Source of the DNA: Mixia osmundae IAM 14324
Lineage: Eukaryota; Basidiomycota; Mixiomycetes; Mixiales; Mixiaceae
NCBI RefSeq assembly: GCF_000708205.1
Contig: NW_014575561.1
Span: 504,299-568,298, forward strand
Length of the DNA: 64,000 nucleotides
Direction: 5' to 3'
Position numbers and translations under genes: made by a program. Below the pieces are notes generated by a model, which saw only the letters and a program-made list of their open reading frames with translations, was not told the DNA's origin and made no database searches. Position 1 is the first letter of the stretch. Each line of letters begins with the position of its first letter. This document shows positions 1-11,191 of this stretch, one piece after another.

Positions 1-2
1 TC

Positions 3-1366
3 CAGCAGCCGTCACAGCATCAGCAGGGACTCAAACGTAGCTCACTCGATGATTCTGTTGCTCTGACTTGGTACAACAAGATATCAAAGTTGCGAGGGCA
101 GCTACAAGACGAGGTTGCCCACTTCGTCTCGCACGGTTCAGCAGCCGTGCGATCGGCCTGGACGGGCGATGGCAAGCTGTCACAGCTACGACTGGATCTG
201 CCAGGACCGGATCCGGTTGCTTTCCCCGTCATATCGACTCATGATGCCAACATATCCGAGTTTGAAGCTTGGAAAGTCATACCGCATGCCTCCCTCGAGG
301 AAGCGCTCAGCGACCCGACGATGACGTATGCCGATGAGGCCGATGCACTGTGTGCTGCTTCGGGTCTCTTTGCATTCAGACCCTCCAGACAGTCTCGTCG
401 TTTCAAGCTCTTGCCTCAGTACATCGATGCTTTCCTCATTTTGCCATCGCGTGAGGGCGCGCAGCGACAGCGAGCGTCTGGCGAGCACGACGCGCTTGTC
501 GAACTTCGGATAAGAGAGCTATGGGACGACATAGATACTTTCGTCATCCTCGACGTGGTCTACTCGAATCGGCCTGCTGCGCGTGAGAACGAGTGGGCGA
601 AAGTGGCGCGAGGTAAAAAGGGTAGATTCTGGTTTGCTCGTCGCAAAGTCCTGTATCATACCCTAATCGTCCCATCACCGCAAGACGTACGTGGAATTTG
701 CACGTCTCATAACGTCTAGCTGACAGCGTATGGCAGTCTGACGATGAGCAGCAACTACTCTTGCAAGCTCAGTCTGAGATTTCGTATATCTTGAACAATC
801 AGGTCAAGCCAAGGATCGGATCGATGGTCATACAGTCTCTTCACAACGAGATCCCTTCACGGCAGGCACTTTCCCTGCTCAAGCGATGTACAGGCTATCC
901 GTCGCTTTTGCATCTCGCTCTAGAGCCGACTCGCCATCGGTTCCAGGCCTCCAGCGAGGCTAGACTGTCGCGAGCTCTCGCCCCGGATGCGACCTGGAAG
1001 GCCGTTGCGCAGACAGTCGATGCGCTGCGAATGGCATACTTTGAGCGCTTCAACGCATCACACTCGTCGCGACAATCTGTCTATATCCTTGCACACGCCG
1101 GTTGGCAGTGTCATCACTGTCACCTCGACCCCACTCGCGCGTCGTGCAGCACAGCATCATGGATCTCATCTACCTCACAAGCGCCGAGCATTCCTTGGCG
1201 CACGCTTCGGCACCATCGCGATGCACAACATCTGCCGATCGGGCCATTCGCGCTTGGTATGCCACAAGCCGCCGCTGACAAATTCGCGCATTTACGCCCC
1301 TGCGATACCTCATTACCACCACCACCGATACATCGTCGCGCCAGACGTCAAAACAGACACTCTTAG
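3..1366 (+). CDS. Unknown protein, 5' end outside the window
   Basis: The frame is open at the left edge, so the start lies upstream. I read one exon at 3-686, a GT-AG intron at 687-736 (phase 0), and a second exon from 737. I do not recognise the family. The first exon has a mixed alpha/beta composition with a basic stretch (KKGRFWFARRK) near its end; the second looks mainly helical. The 3' end is uncertain. The frame used here runs to a stop at 1364-1366, but its last 90 codons turn Pro/His/Ser-rich and look less protein-like than another frame around 1160-1270, so another short intron near 1079-1155 is possible. An AATAAA at 1547-1552 could be its polyadenylation signal. It converges on the next gene. 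Confidence 0.45.
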
Positions 1367-1598
1367 ACATCGTATGTTGTTCCATTATGCAGATCGCACG
1401 GCATCCTTTGTCGCAGCTCGGTTGTCTGTTGTACAGGCGTATATCAGGGGCCCCTCTTCGCATATTCGAGCACGCGAGCGCGTATGTCCTCAGCTGACAT
1501 GACAGATTTGCGCGCGTCGTGCGTGGAATGAACATCAACAAGATCCAATAAAGGTGACACAAGATAAAGGGCAATCATAACGATTGATACATCGACGC

Positions 1599-4500
1599 TT
1601 AACGCGTCAAGCGAGTGCGAACGGAAGAAGACTTGATACTGATTTTGCCAGGTCGCTCGCGATCGCCAACAGACGAGCTATCTGAAGCATGTCCATGTCG
1701 TCCGTTGGTCTTTGCAAGCGTGATCGATTTTCTAGGAAGTTTCGAGGACGGCGCTAACTTGGTTGTCTTTGACCTTTCTGGTACGGGAGAGGAAGCCTGA
1801 ATCCGCAGGGCTTCCATCTCCCTGCGAGCTGCGTCCAATTGAGCTTGCATCTGCGCAAGCTGCGACTGAGTCGACTGCAGCTCTTCATGCAGCTCAGCCT
1901 CGCGAGAGCTACGCTCAGAATCTGCGCGTAGCGATGTGTTGCCCGGACTGCTATGATCCACCTCGATCGACGCCGACGCAGAACGAGAATGTTGACGCGA
2001 GCGATTGCGAAGAGTCGCTGCGGGATCATAGCCAAGCACAGAGCGCATTCTCTCGTCTTGATTGCGTGCTTGTAGGGCGTCACGCTGATTTCTGATGTCC
2101 TGAAGAGCTTCTCTCTGCTCTTGTAGCGCATCAAGCAGAGCCTGACGCTCGAGCGAGCTCTGCATCTTGAGAGCGTCGAGCTCAGCCATGGCTTTAGTGT
2201 ATTGCAAAAATAGCTCGATCTTATCTTGCTTGCGTATGTTTGCCAAGCTCTGATCGGCCAGCGTAGATGAGCCGGACGCGATTCGGGTGGGCCTTGCAGC
2301 GAAAGCTCTCCCGGGCGTATTGTCGTTGAACCACGAGCTGCGCTCGATGGACGCTGATCTGGACGTGTTCGAGAGCTCGGCAAGATGGTCATCACTAAGC
2401 TCGCGATCGGTCGCCGTCTGGGCGGAATCACTCCGCTCGACGAGAGGCGCATGATTCGATTGTACACTCACTGATCGATCTGAAGTGCCAGCCAAGCTTC
2501 GGCGCACACCGCGCGGTCGCATGGCGGGCAGGCGGGTGTACGGGCTCGTCGAATGCAAAGAATTGACGCTAGCGGACCGAGGCCGCTCATCGGGCAGCGT
2601 ATGCACGGTAGCTCGCGGCGTCGTCGGCGTAGTAGCGAGAGCATCAAGATTGTCTGGAGCGCTTACACTTGTTGCAGTCGTGAAAGACGCGAAGCTTTCA
2701 GCAGTCGAGGATCGCATGTGGCGTAGCGATCTGGCTGATGCGGGCGTCATCTTCTTAGGATAGGCGCCGATCTGCGGAACGTCCTCTTCAGAGTCCGAGC
2801 TAGTCTGTGGTCGAGACGCCCAGCTCGCACGACGATTCGCTGTTGGCGTTGCATCTGGGGACGTCGTGTGCCTGGGTGGCCTGCTAGAATGATCAGCCAC
2901 TGTGATATCCGTCATAGAAGCAAGCTTACGTTTGCGCGGACACTGATCTTGCCAGGCCCGATGCCGCGGCTTTGTTAGTCTCACCAGGTTCCACACTCGT
3001 CGACGTGATGATTGCTCGCATACGCTGATAGGATTGTTCCATCTCATCGAGAGACCAACGCTTTGCCGTGCGAGGCGTGATATTCCGATTTGCAAGGCTG
3101 TTGCCCAGATCGCTTGGCAGAGCGCTGAGCTCATCATCCTCCGTCTGTGAGCCCGGCGTATCTACGGCCACTTCAGGGGCATGAGTTGAGCTGCGCTCAG
3201 ATTGCGCTGTGAAGCTGGACGACCATCTCGAGACCAGCTTGCCCGGCGCAACCAGACTGGGCCTTGCTTGTACGTCTTCCTCCGAGCTCTTTGCACTAGC
3301 TTCGGATCTATCGGACTCTGCAGAGACGCGTCGGCCACCGAGGGAAGCGATTAGATCTTCAAGAGGAGAGTGTCGCTGGGCAGACGGCTGTCTTGGCACG
3401 CGCAGACTGTCCACACGCTCAGTCTCTTGCTCTGCTGCAAGTTGAGCTTCGCGAGAGACGACATGAGGACTGCTAGACTGTACTGAACGCAATCCCAGTA
3501 TGCCTTCATCAGATGCCAAAATCGAGTCTATCGCAGAACGCCCGGTCGTTAGCGAGGTTGCAACCGGTGGGGCAAGCGCAGTCTGCTCGCACGATCAGCC
3601 ACTGATACCTTTTTCAGCATCAGAGCGCTTGCCTGCTCTATGTGAGTCTTTGCAGGCTCGGCAGCTGCAGTCGGGCTGGTCGAGCGCGAAGTGCCTTGCG
3701 ATGACCCTCTTGACAGAGAGCGCGATTGCAACGCGTGAGCTCTGTAGGCCATATCGTCTTTGTTGATTGGCGGCTGAGCATGACCATTGGCTGCACTTCC
3801 GATAGAAGAGAATCGAGCTAAACCATCCGAGCCTCTGTAAGCTTTCGGCACGGAGCTAGCACGTTCAGGCGGATCGGGAGGACTTGTGCTTGAGACGAAA
3901 CTGCGCACTGATCTCGTTCCCGGGCTTGTGACATCTGGCGAGCCATTGAGCGGCTGGCCGGACGGATTGGTAGAGCCCAGTGCCTTCTGCGACGCTATCG
4001 GAGCTTGCTCGGGCTCGGGCGAGGCGTCGTGAGTCCGCAATCCAGGACTGATCTCTGGCGATTCTTCGAGGCCCAAACGACCGGCAGAAATAGTGACCGG
4101 TGTGACAAGGGATGAACCTGATATCTCGCGCGACGCAGGCGCAGTCTGTCTGATCGGGAAGCCCAAGCCGATGCGGTCACTCTTATCTAGGGATGTTCTT
4201 GCTTTGTCGAGCGACATCCTCACGAGTGGAGGAGACCGCGAAGTGGCCATGAAGTTGTCATGAGTCTCGCTTGCTTCCTCAATTGGCGTCTCGAATTCTG
4301 TAGAACTCGACAAGATGCGCGGAGACGAAATTCGCCGCGGTCGTGCCGACGGATCTTGCTGACTGCCGGTCTTGAATCTAGGGGATGTAGGGGACGCAGG
4401 ACTTCTGGCTTGCGTTGGCGATTGAGGGGTTGCGCTCTTTCTCCCCGTGCCAATGGATGCGAGGGAGGGCACGTCGTCCTGAACGGGTGAGTTTGTCGAG

Positions 4501-5048
4501 CTGTCTAGCTTGACGCTTTTGTTGCCTTGACTGGGCGTCCTGTTGAAGCCAAAGCCAGCACCGTTGGCTCGTGGTATACCAGATGTAGTAGGGCTCGTCT
4601 TGATAGGCAAAGGTCTTGGCGACGGCGTCACGGCAGTGGACTTCGTCTGCGTATTGGAGTGCAGGAATCTGTTGCGTAGCAGTCGTATGGCCGGCATACC
4701 ACCGCTGCTGTTACTCGTCGAACGGGGAATGCCCGTAGGCTTGCCGGGAGCGGGCGCTTTGGCTCCTGCCGTCAGCTCTGCAACAATTGATTCTTGTGCG
4801 AGCGGGCTTGTAGTCGTCATTGGAAGTGTTGCTGTTGACTTGTCTGTCTCTATGTTTGCTACGTCTGGCTTGGGCTGAGCACGCTGAGCTGGCTCTTTTG
4901 GCGTTACTGGGCTGGGCAGTCCAGACTTGCTGCCCGCCGAAGGCACTCTACGCGAGCCAGCCGTGGTGGGACCTGCACCGGCAGACAGCCTCGGTATCCT
5001 GCTGGCCGGTTGCGACGCATAACCGGGCGAGGTGTCAATGGCTCGCAT
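1599..5048 (-). CDS. Large Ser-rich disordered protein with C-terminal coiled coil
   Basis: Three exons on the minus strand, 5048-3593, 3527-2930 and 2880-1599, join to about 1111 residues. The first 850 residues are low-complexity, rich in Ser, Pro, Thr, Arg and Ala with many SP/TP sites, typical of disordered, kinase-regulated scaffolds. A more conserved-looking island (KRWSLDEMEQSYQRMRAII) sits near the end of exon 2. Two heptad-like, Gln/Leu/Glu-rich coiled coils follow at roughly residues 895-960 and 1010-1050, then a basic Ser-rich tail. I know no named family. A structural role (cytoskeleton, polarity or septum scaffold) is only inference from composition. Intron 1 (65 nt) contains a GCTAAC branch-like site. 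The first junction was chosen by frame: the obvious GTATCA donor upstream would break the phase. Confidence 0.6.
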
Positions 5049-5916
5049 GGCCGCTGTCTCTATCTGGCGCTGTCGTCTGATCTATGCACTTGGGCGAAAG
5101 GTGCGATATAAGCTCCGCCGAGGGTCGACGCTGATCACCTTGATTCTATAGGCGGGCACATGCAGGCGCAAGAACGCTGCTAAGCGCTGATATCCAAAGA
5201 CTGCGGCTGCCTTCTGCTTTGAGCGATCGGGACAACGGAACTGTTGTGGGGCACTATCGACTGCAAGCGCGCCAAAAGCCACGCTCGGCGCTCGGGCGCA
5301 GTTCACTGTCTCTCGAGTCAAGCCTCATCGCGACTCGTTCCCTGACCGCGCTGCTGACTTTGTCGTCGATACTCCTCTCTGAAACGCCTGCCCGTCGATC
5401 TGTCCCCTGACCGCTGCTGCCTATCTCTCGCTCTCTGACAGGAAGCCATATGGTTCGACGTTTCCCTTGCTCACGCACTTGCGACCTCAACGCCGGCCAT
5501 CGTGACCGCGCTTGCTGCCCTCAGTCTCAGGTTCCCAATCACCATGTCGTGGACGCGGTCAGAGACCCATCGAACTTGGAGCAGCCGTCTACTTCTTCAT
5601 TCGTTTGTGTAGTCAGAACGTGAAGCCATCTCGGACAGCAAACGAGTTCAACGAGCGCATGAGTGTTTCGGTGCACTTATGCAATACTCCAGGCAACTAG
5701 CGGAGCTGCTAGAGCATAACAGCGCTCAATCGACGTCGGACGTGCGCCTCTGACCGGAACGCGCACGCAAGCGAGTCGTCGTGTCATGGTTTGGTCGGCG
5801 CGCTCGGTGATAGGCTTTTCGAGACGGCTCTATTCGGCGCATATCGATGAGGTTGATGCGAGTCAGTGTATCACCATAGGTACAACTGGAAGCCACATAT
5901 CGCTGCCTTGCCGGCT
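5049..5916. other. 868-bp gene-free stretch, divergent promoter region
   Basis: This stretch lies between the start of the coiled-coil gene (minus) and the first member of the secreted family (plus). I see only short frames without ATG context or protein-like composition. It should contain both promoters. No repeat or RNA gene was recognised. Confidence 0.5.
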
Positions 5917-6724
5917 ATGCGCTCATTTCGGCTATGCTCTCGAGCAGCAAGTATCGTCTGGTTCGTTGTGGGTCTACACGAAGCAGCGAGTGCGACAGAC
6001 AGGCTGGAGGCCCCTACACCCGCTGGCGGGAGATTCTGCATTGCCTTTGAGCAAGTGGCAGCCACATGCTATGGTCAAGTCGCGCTCGATGGTCAGATCC
6101 TGCCCTTTGTCGTCACCGCAGAACAGCCAAGCATGCTTTTCGGTGTCAGACTCACCCTCGACCCGCTCAATGCATGGTGCTTTGCAGTACGCAGCATTCG
6201 ATTTGTAACCGTTCATCATCGAGCTCATGCGTGTGACTGTAGGGCGAATCTGATATGCCGCGATTGCCCAGCGTTGAAGCCAGCAAGATCGACCAAGCCT
6301 CGCCGGACAACTTCGAGATCGAGTTATTTGCAGTCAGATCAATGCAGACGAGTCAAGTCGACACCTTTGGGCCTGTCGAAGTAAAGAGCATCTTGCTTAG
6401 CTGCTGTTCCGTACAATGGACCTTACTCCTGCAGGCATTCTTGCCGAACCGTGAGCATCACATGTGGCCTACATTATCAAATCACTGAGTGGAACGACAG
6501 GCAACCTCAAGATCGCAGAACCTGTGCTTGGCTTTATGTGCGGTCCGAATACAAAGTACCTCATACCGGGCATGGATATCAGTTGCGCAGAGATATTCCA
6601 CGTGGAGATCGAAAGCGATCAGTGCGAGTTTCGCTATGACTTGGGATACCAGAAACCATTCTGGACGACGGTCAAGAAATCCGGCGGATGTACCTCGACC
6701 CCGCAGAGTGTACAAACGTTCTAG
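5917..6724 (+). CDS. SC1: secreted Cys-rich family protein, divergent member
   Basis: Exons 5917-6186, 6243-6450 and 6501-6724 give 233 residues. The ATG at 5917 starts a signal peptide (basic start, hydrophobic core, A-S-A before the likely cut). The mature part follows the family plan: FC, a DGQ-x-x-P-F strand, a P-S-M-L-F version of the SPxxLF motif, WCF, the CC pair in exon 2, and three cysteines in exon 3. It differs from SC2-SC8 in keeping an intron after the second cysteine, in lacking the KGPxC cysteine, and in having an extra early cysteine (AATC). The second intron is phase 1 (C|GC, giving Arg), as in the paralogs. It is the most diverged member at the left edge of the array. Its function is unknown; it is secreted and probably disulfide-stabilised. 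Confidence 0.7.
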
Positions 6725-6846
6725 ATGCAAATCATCTTATCTCCTCAGGAGCTGGGGCGCAGATACACCCCTCTGACGTAACTCTGGGCAGATCAGGGCT
6801 TGTCGTGAGGCGCGCCTGTCGGCGATCGACTTGCACAAGCCACAAG

Positions 6847-7558
6847 ATGCTGACTGCCTTCGTACTCGTCACGACCGCTCTCGTGACAGTCTCTGCTGCG
6901 CCAAGCCCGGGCTCAAAGTACGCGTCATATTGTATCAAGATGGCTGCAACGACTGTCACGAGCCAAGGCGCTTTCATGCTCAACGACCAGATGTACCCTT
7001 TCAGTGTCCAGAGCTGGAGTCCGGAGCAGCTCTTTGAGCTCCGGATACAGTTGCCAAAGACCAACAAAGCATATTGCAGCGCTTTTGGCGACGCACCTAA
7101 AGGACCTATCTGCAAAGCTGAAGGACTGAAGACCATTTCGGAGCATCAAGTTCTCCAAGTGAACGCCGTCAGGTCTCTGCAGACGCTCGCTATCGATTCG
7201 GATAATGAATCGGTAGACGCGATCGTACGCCAGTGTTGCAGCGCTTTCTATTCGTTCACCTCTCAAGGCTGGGTCACAGCTCGTCAGCTAGCTCAATCAT
7301 GCTCCTGTGCACACACTGATGGAGCGCATAGGCAAGCTCAAGCTAGGCGAGGCAGTGTATACCTTCAACTGTGCAGCCGGAAAGCGGCCCATACCTGAAG
7401 CGCCCTTCCAATGTCAAGACATCTTTGATCATCAAGAGGTTTACGAGACCCACAGTACAGTGGCGAATCAGGACGCGCGCGTGCCAATCTGGACCTTAGG
7501 CGTTCATCACGGTTGTAGCCATGTTCCCGTCGAAGATGGCAGCGCAAGTCAGCAGTAA
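6847..7558 (+). CDS. SC2: secreted Cys-rich family protein
   Basis: Exons 6847-7282 and 7332-7558 encode 220 residues. A signal peptide (MLTAFVLVTTALVTVSA) is followed by the family core: YCIKM, T-T-V-T-S-Q-G, Y-P-F-S-V-x-S-W-S-P-E-Q-L-F, YC, APKGPxC, QVNAVRSL, QCCSAFYSFT, then the last exon with the final three cysteines and PIWT. The donor is GTCAGC and the intron is phase 1, rebuilding an Arg codon as in the paralogs. It lies only 122 bp downstream of SC1 on the same strand. It is closest to SC3: both have YCIKM and YSFT where SC4-SC7 have YCLLL and mostly WSFT. No enzymatic motif is visible. Confidence 0.8.
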
Positions 7559-8137
7559 TGTAAAGCTCAGGCAGTAAGGCGCGACTGCGTCAACCCTCTC
7601 GCAGGCTGCACTGTAATATCACTGCATGTTCAGTATCGATACTCGAGCGCTTGACTATCGAGGGAGGCCTCGTGGACCGAAGAAGGGTGAGATTTATCAC
7701 AGTCGACAGTCGACGGTCTGGTCGACAGTAGCGCGTCGCGAGGTCTGCTGTCAATATCTTCCCTGCTCCATGATCAATAGCGAACATACCTTGCATCTTC
7801 TACTCATGTAGCATACATGCTAGAGCCCGTATTTGACTTCTCGTGACATAGGCGGTCGGTACAAATGACAAAGATCGTTCTCTGCATCACGCTCGCAAGA
7901 ACAGCCCACGTGGAGAACCGAAAGCGGCATATGCGAACGACACCGAGATACCAGGCCTCGTCCGGGGACTGGGGAGCTCAAGAAGCGGCTAGACGCTAGC
8001 CCTTGGATTTTCATCCATGGCCTAGCTGACGCTGAGAGATCGACAGGGTCCCGAGGTGGCTAACCCCTTTGGTGTCGAGCTGGGCGTCAAGCAAAAGTCA
8101 GGGTTCTTCGTCGTGACCGTCAAACGCAGGAATTTGC
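7559..8137. other. 579-bp spacer between SC2 and SC3
   Basis: No gene is seen here. The spacer holds a CGTCGCGAG sequence at 7734-7742, like the box found 76-79 bp upstream of SC4, SC6 and SC7, but 404 bp from the SC3 start. It could be a leftover of a lost copy or chance. Confidence 0.35.
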
Positions 8138-8852
8138 ATGGCATTTCGAGTACTGAATCACTTCCTCCTCGCCGTGACCGCCCTTGCGGCAGTCTTGGCA
8201 GGGCCAGCTCCGGAATATACGACATATTGCATCAAGATGGCGGGGACCACGGTAACAAGTCACGGCATCGTTCTCCTCGACGGTCAGATATATCCTTTCG
8301 AAGTCAAGAGCATGAGTCCTCAGCAGCTTTTCCTGCTGAAGATCCAGCTGCCGAAGAAGAAACAAGCATACTGCCACGTCTTCGGGGACGCTCCCAAAGG
8401 ACCAAATTGCGAACCTGAGAAGCTCGAACTCGTCTCAGGCTACCAGACGCTCCAGGTGAATGCCGTCAGGGCCCTCGACACGCTCGGAGTCCTCTCAGCC
8501 AATGAGAATGTGAATCGGATAATACGTCAGTGCTGCAGCGCTGTCTATTCGTTCACAGCCAGAGCTTGGCTAGGCACCCGTAGGCTAACCAAGAAACGAT
8601 ATCAAGCGTGCATTGACAATGACTGCAGGCAAACTCGAGCTAGGCGAAGCATTTTACACATTCGTCTGCGGTCCTGGGACGCGCTTCCTGTCCGATGTGC
8701 CAGTCCGATGCCGAGATCTTTTCGAAGAAGTTCTCGAAACAACGAGCACAGTCGAGATTAGAGATGCGCGCCTGCCCATTTGGACTTCAGGCCAACACCA
8801 AGGATGTAGCTTGACGCCCGTCCTGTTGACTTCAAGTTCAAGTTCGCAATGA
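8138..8852 (+). CDS. SC3: secreted Cys-rich family protein (reference member)
   Basis: Exons 8138-8579 and 8629-8852 encode 221 residues. The signal peptide spans about residues 1-21. The eight family cysteines are at 31, 79, 91, 132, 133, 161, 175 and 207, enough for four disulfides. The motif VKSMSPQQLF spans 56-65, KGPNC 87-91 and QCC 131-133. The 49-nt intron is phase 1, within the codon for Arg148, and separates the CC half from the last three cysteines. The C-terminus is Ser-rich. The two-exon form, without the intron after the second cysteine, groups it with SC2 and SC4-SC8. The product is most likely a stable extracellular protein. No catalytic, chitin-binding (LysM, CBM) or known effector fold was recognised. 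Confidence 0.82.
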
Positions 8853-9018
8853 ACGCAAGGCACAGGCAGTAGAACAGGCTGCCGAAAAGGTAGTCAGCTG
8901 ACATATAGCAATGCAGTACGTGCTGCATCTCGACCAGCAACGCTCGAGCGTACATCTGTGGTTCCGTTTGAGCGCTAATAAGCTAGGGATGCAATCAAGG
9001 GCGACAAGGGCAGTAACG

Positions 9019-9027
9019 CGTCGCGAA
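9019..9027 (+). promoter_or_regulatory. Shared upstream box CGTCGCGAA, SC4
   Basis: The 9-mer lies 79 bp before the SC4 ATG. Nearly the same box lies 76 bp before SC6 and SC7, with similar flanking bases, so it was copied with the genes or kept as a promoter element. Which of the two cannot be told from sequence alone. Confidence 0.4.
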
Positions 9028-9097
9028 ATTGCTAGCTGCTCCTATGAAAGTATAAAGCGCGATCAACTCCTGATGCATGTTCTGATGAACCGCGTCA

Positions 9098-9816
9098 ATG
9101 CTATCGCTTCGTCTTCTTGCTCTGTCGGTTTTCGCAGGGACCTCTCTAGGCGGACCCAAGCCAGCAGTCACTGCGAATTACTGCTTGTTGCTACAAGGAA
9201 CGACTGTGACGAGCCAGGGCATCCTAGCATTCGACGGCCAACCATATGCCTTTGAGGTCAAGAGCTGGAGTCCGATGGTGCTCTTTACGATGCGGGCACA
9301 ACTACCCGAAGGCTTGAAGACATACTGCTTTGCAGATAAACGGTTGCCAAAGGGACCTCGTTGTGAAGAGCAAGAGAGGAAGGCATTCCCTGACTATACG
9401 GTCATGCAGATCAACGCAGTCAGACGTCTGGAGACAGTGCACATCGAGACCGAAAGTGAGATGGTACACCGCGTGATCAGCTTCTGCTGTAGCGCATTTT
9501 GGTCGTTTACGGCCAGTGCCCGAGTACCCGGCTGTAAGTCTGGATTATTACTCGTGACTACTGTCTGATGTGCAAAGAAGATAATCTTCGAGTCGGAGAG
9601 GCCGTGTATACTCTCACTTGCGGAGGTGAGAAAAGTCCCATTCCCGGCCTTGGGACCACTTGCTCGGCTATATTCAACAAAGCTTTCGAGATGAAGAGCG
9701 ACACCGAAGACAAGCCTGGAGTGCGCCAGCCAGTCTGGACGATGAACAGACAGCACGGCTGTACCTATATACCAGCCCTGCCAGCTCAAGTTGCAAGGCG
9801 TAGCGGGATATCGTGA
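9098..9816 (+). CDS. SC4: secreted Cys-rich family protein
   Basis: Exons 9098-9533 and 9581-9816 (436 + 236 nt, the same exon sizes as SC5, SC6 and SC7) encode 223 residues. The signal peptide MLSLRLLALSVFAGTSLG is followed by YCLLLQGTTVTS, VKSWSPMVLF, KTYC, PKGPRCEEQERK, MQINAVRRLETVH, FCCSAFWSFTA and, in exon 2, GEAVYTLTCGG, TTCSAIF and a final GC before YIP. The intron is phase 1 (T|AT, giving Tyr). With SC5-SC7 it forms the closest subgroup, differing mainly by point changes, which points to recent tandem duplication. Function unknown. Confidence 0.82.
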
Positions 9817-9981
9817 TCCTCAACGTTCGTCGAGCGCTACGATACCGGTAGTTGCGGCATACTGTTTCGGTAGAAGCGGCGTGCATCGACCGGGCCTCGG
9901 TGCGGCGATGCAATGCAATGCAACTTACAGTGTACCTAGGCTGGAGCACGTCTGAGACGATCGTCGAGAACAGAGATGGGG

Positions 9982-10014
9982 AAGAGGCGGATTCGTTGCA
10001 TGGTGGCCCCTCTT
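9982..10014. promoter_or_regulatory. Inverted AAGAGG...CCTCTT element upstream of SC5
   Basis: AAGAGG at 9982-9987 and its inverse CCTCTT at 10009-10014 flank a 21-base centre, 119 bp before the SC5 start. The same arrangement with similar inner bases is found upstream of SC8 (13077-13108). It lies in the 317-bp spacer 9817-10133, which otherwise shows no gene. Confidence 0.35.
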
Positions 10015-10133
10015 GTATGTCATGACAGCGCGCCGCGACTGACCTGCGCAGCACTGATCGACAAAACATATCGAGCTTGCCGTAGCGCGTCACAACCCTG
10101 CCCTGAGTGCCGAAACCGCGTCGCTCTACACCA

Positions 10134-10853
10134 ATGCTGCTGCATCTCGTTCTTGCTTCATCATTGGTCGCAGCAACCTCTCTGGGCGGGCCCCATCCTG
10201 CAGTGAGCGCAAATTATTGCCTGCTGCTCGAGGGGACGACTGTGATGAGCAACGGCGTCGTCGAGCTTGATGGTCAACCGTATGCCTTTGAAATCAAGAG
10301 CTATAGTCCGACGCAACTTTTCACCATGCGGGCCCAATTGCCAGATCACCTAAAGTCTTACTGCTACGCTGCAAAACAGATGCCAAAGGGTCCCCGATGC
10401 GAGGAGCAAGCCAGAAGAGCAATTCCAGACTACGTGGTCATGCAGATGAATGCCGTCAGACGATTGGAGACCTTGCATGTCGACTCCGATAGCGATATTG
10501 TCAATCAAGTCATCGGCTTTTGCTGCAGTGCGTTTGTTTCGTTCACAGCCAAAGCCTGGATACCGCGCTGTCAGTCGGCGATAATGTTGATTGATGCTGG
10601 TCTGACGACGAGCGCAGATACGATTGACATCGGCGAAGCTGTGTACACGCTCACTTGCAGCGGTGGAATGCGTCCGATACCCGGTCTGGGGGCAAGCTGC
10701 TCGGCAATCTTTGAGAAAGCGATCGAGACGAAAAGCAACATCGAAGACAAGCCAGGTGTGGAACGAGCGATCTGGACGATGGACTCGGGATCCGGATGCA
10801 CCTTCATACCCTCCCCACCAATCCAAGTTGCAGGCGCCAGCGGCACAGCTTGA
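10134..10853 (+). CDS. SC5: secreted Cys-rich family protein
   Basis: Exons 10134-10569 and 10618-10853 encode 223 residues. The signal peptide is MLLHLVLASSLVAATSLG. The core matches SC4 and SC6 almost throughout (YCLLLEGTTVMS, IKSYSPTQLF, KGPRCEEQARR, FCCSAFVSFTAKAW). The 48-nt intron (GTCAGT...GCAG) is a multiple of three and has no in-frame stop, so an unspliced message would still encode a full protein with 16 extra residues. I prefer the spliced form because SC4 and SC7 have a frame-breaking or stop-containing intron at exactly this place and the family shows no conserved residues there. Function unknown. Confidence 0.8.
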   Translation: MLLHLVLASSLVAATSLGGPHPAVSANYCLLLEGTTVMSNGVVELDGQPYAFEIKSYSPTQLFTMRAQLPDHLKSYCYAAKQMPKGPRCEEQARRAIPDYVVMQMNAVRRLETLHVDSDSDIVNQVIGFCCSAFVSFTAKAWIPRCQSAIMLIDAGLTTSADTIDIGEAVYTLTCSGGMRPIPGLGASCSAIFEKAIETKSNIEDKPGVERAIWTMDSGSGCTFIPSPPIQVAGASGTA

Positions 10854-11115
10854 TCTTCAAAGGGCATGTCGAACGCTGCAAAGCCGGGAGATGAAGCACA
10901 CAGACTCGGGCAATGTTCAGACAATCAACTGAAATGTTGTAGTCGATCTATGAGTCTGAACGAGGCACGGTGGAGATCAATTCTCGAGTATGGTGACGCG
11001 GAGAGCGGTCGATTTATCGCAACGCTGGGTCGCCTTGCGTCTGTTCGTCATATGGCGACAGCCCACCGTCTGCCCAAGCGTCTGATCGGTGAAGGCGAGG
11101 GAGTTCACTGTTGTG

Positions 11116-11124
11116 CGTCGCGAA
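11116..11124 (+). promoter_or_regulatory. Shared upstream box CGTCGCGAA, SC6
   Basis: The box lies 76 bp before the SC6 ATG, inside the otherwise gene-free spacer 10854-11191. The wider stretch from about 11111 to 11142 matches the SC7 upstream stretch at about 12146-12177 at most positions (GTTG, GCGTCGC, AAGT, CTCC, GAGGAG in the same order). Confidence 0.42.
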
Positions 11125-11191
11125 GTCGCTCCTGTGAGGAGAGATGGGAATCCCCTGGGAGTATCAAAGCATTTCTTGGCGCATCACACGA

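Noticed and set aside
7734-7742. CGTCGCGAG upstream of SC3 as the same promoter box as in SC4, SC6 and SC7
   Set aside because: It is 404 bp from the start codon instead of 76-79 bp and its flanks do not match, so it is not counted as the box.
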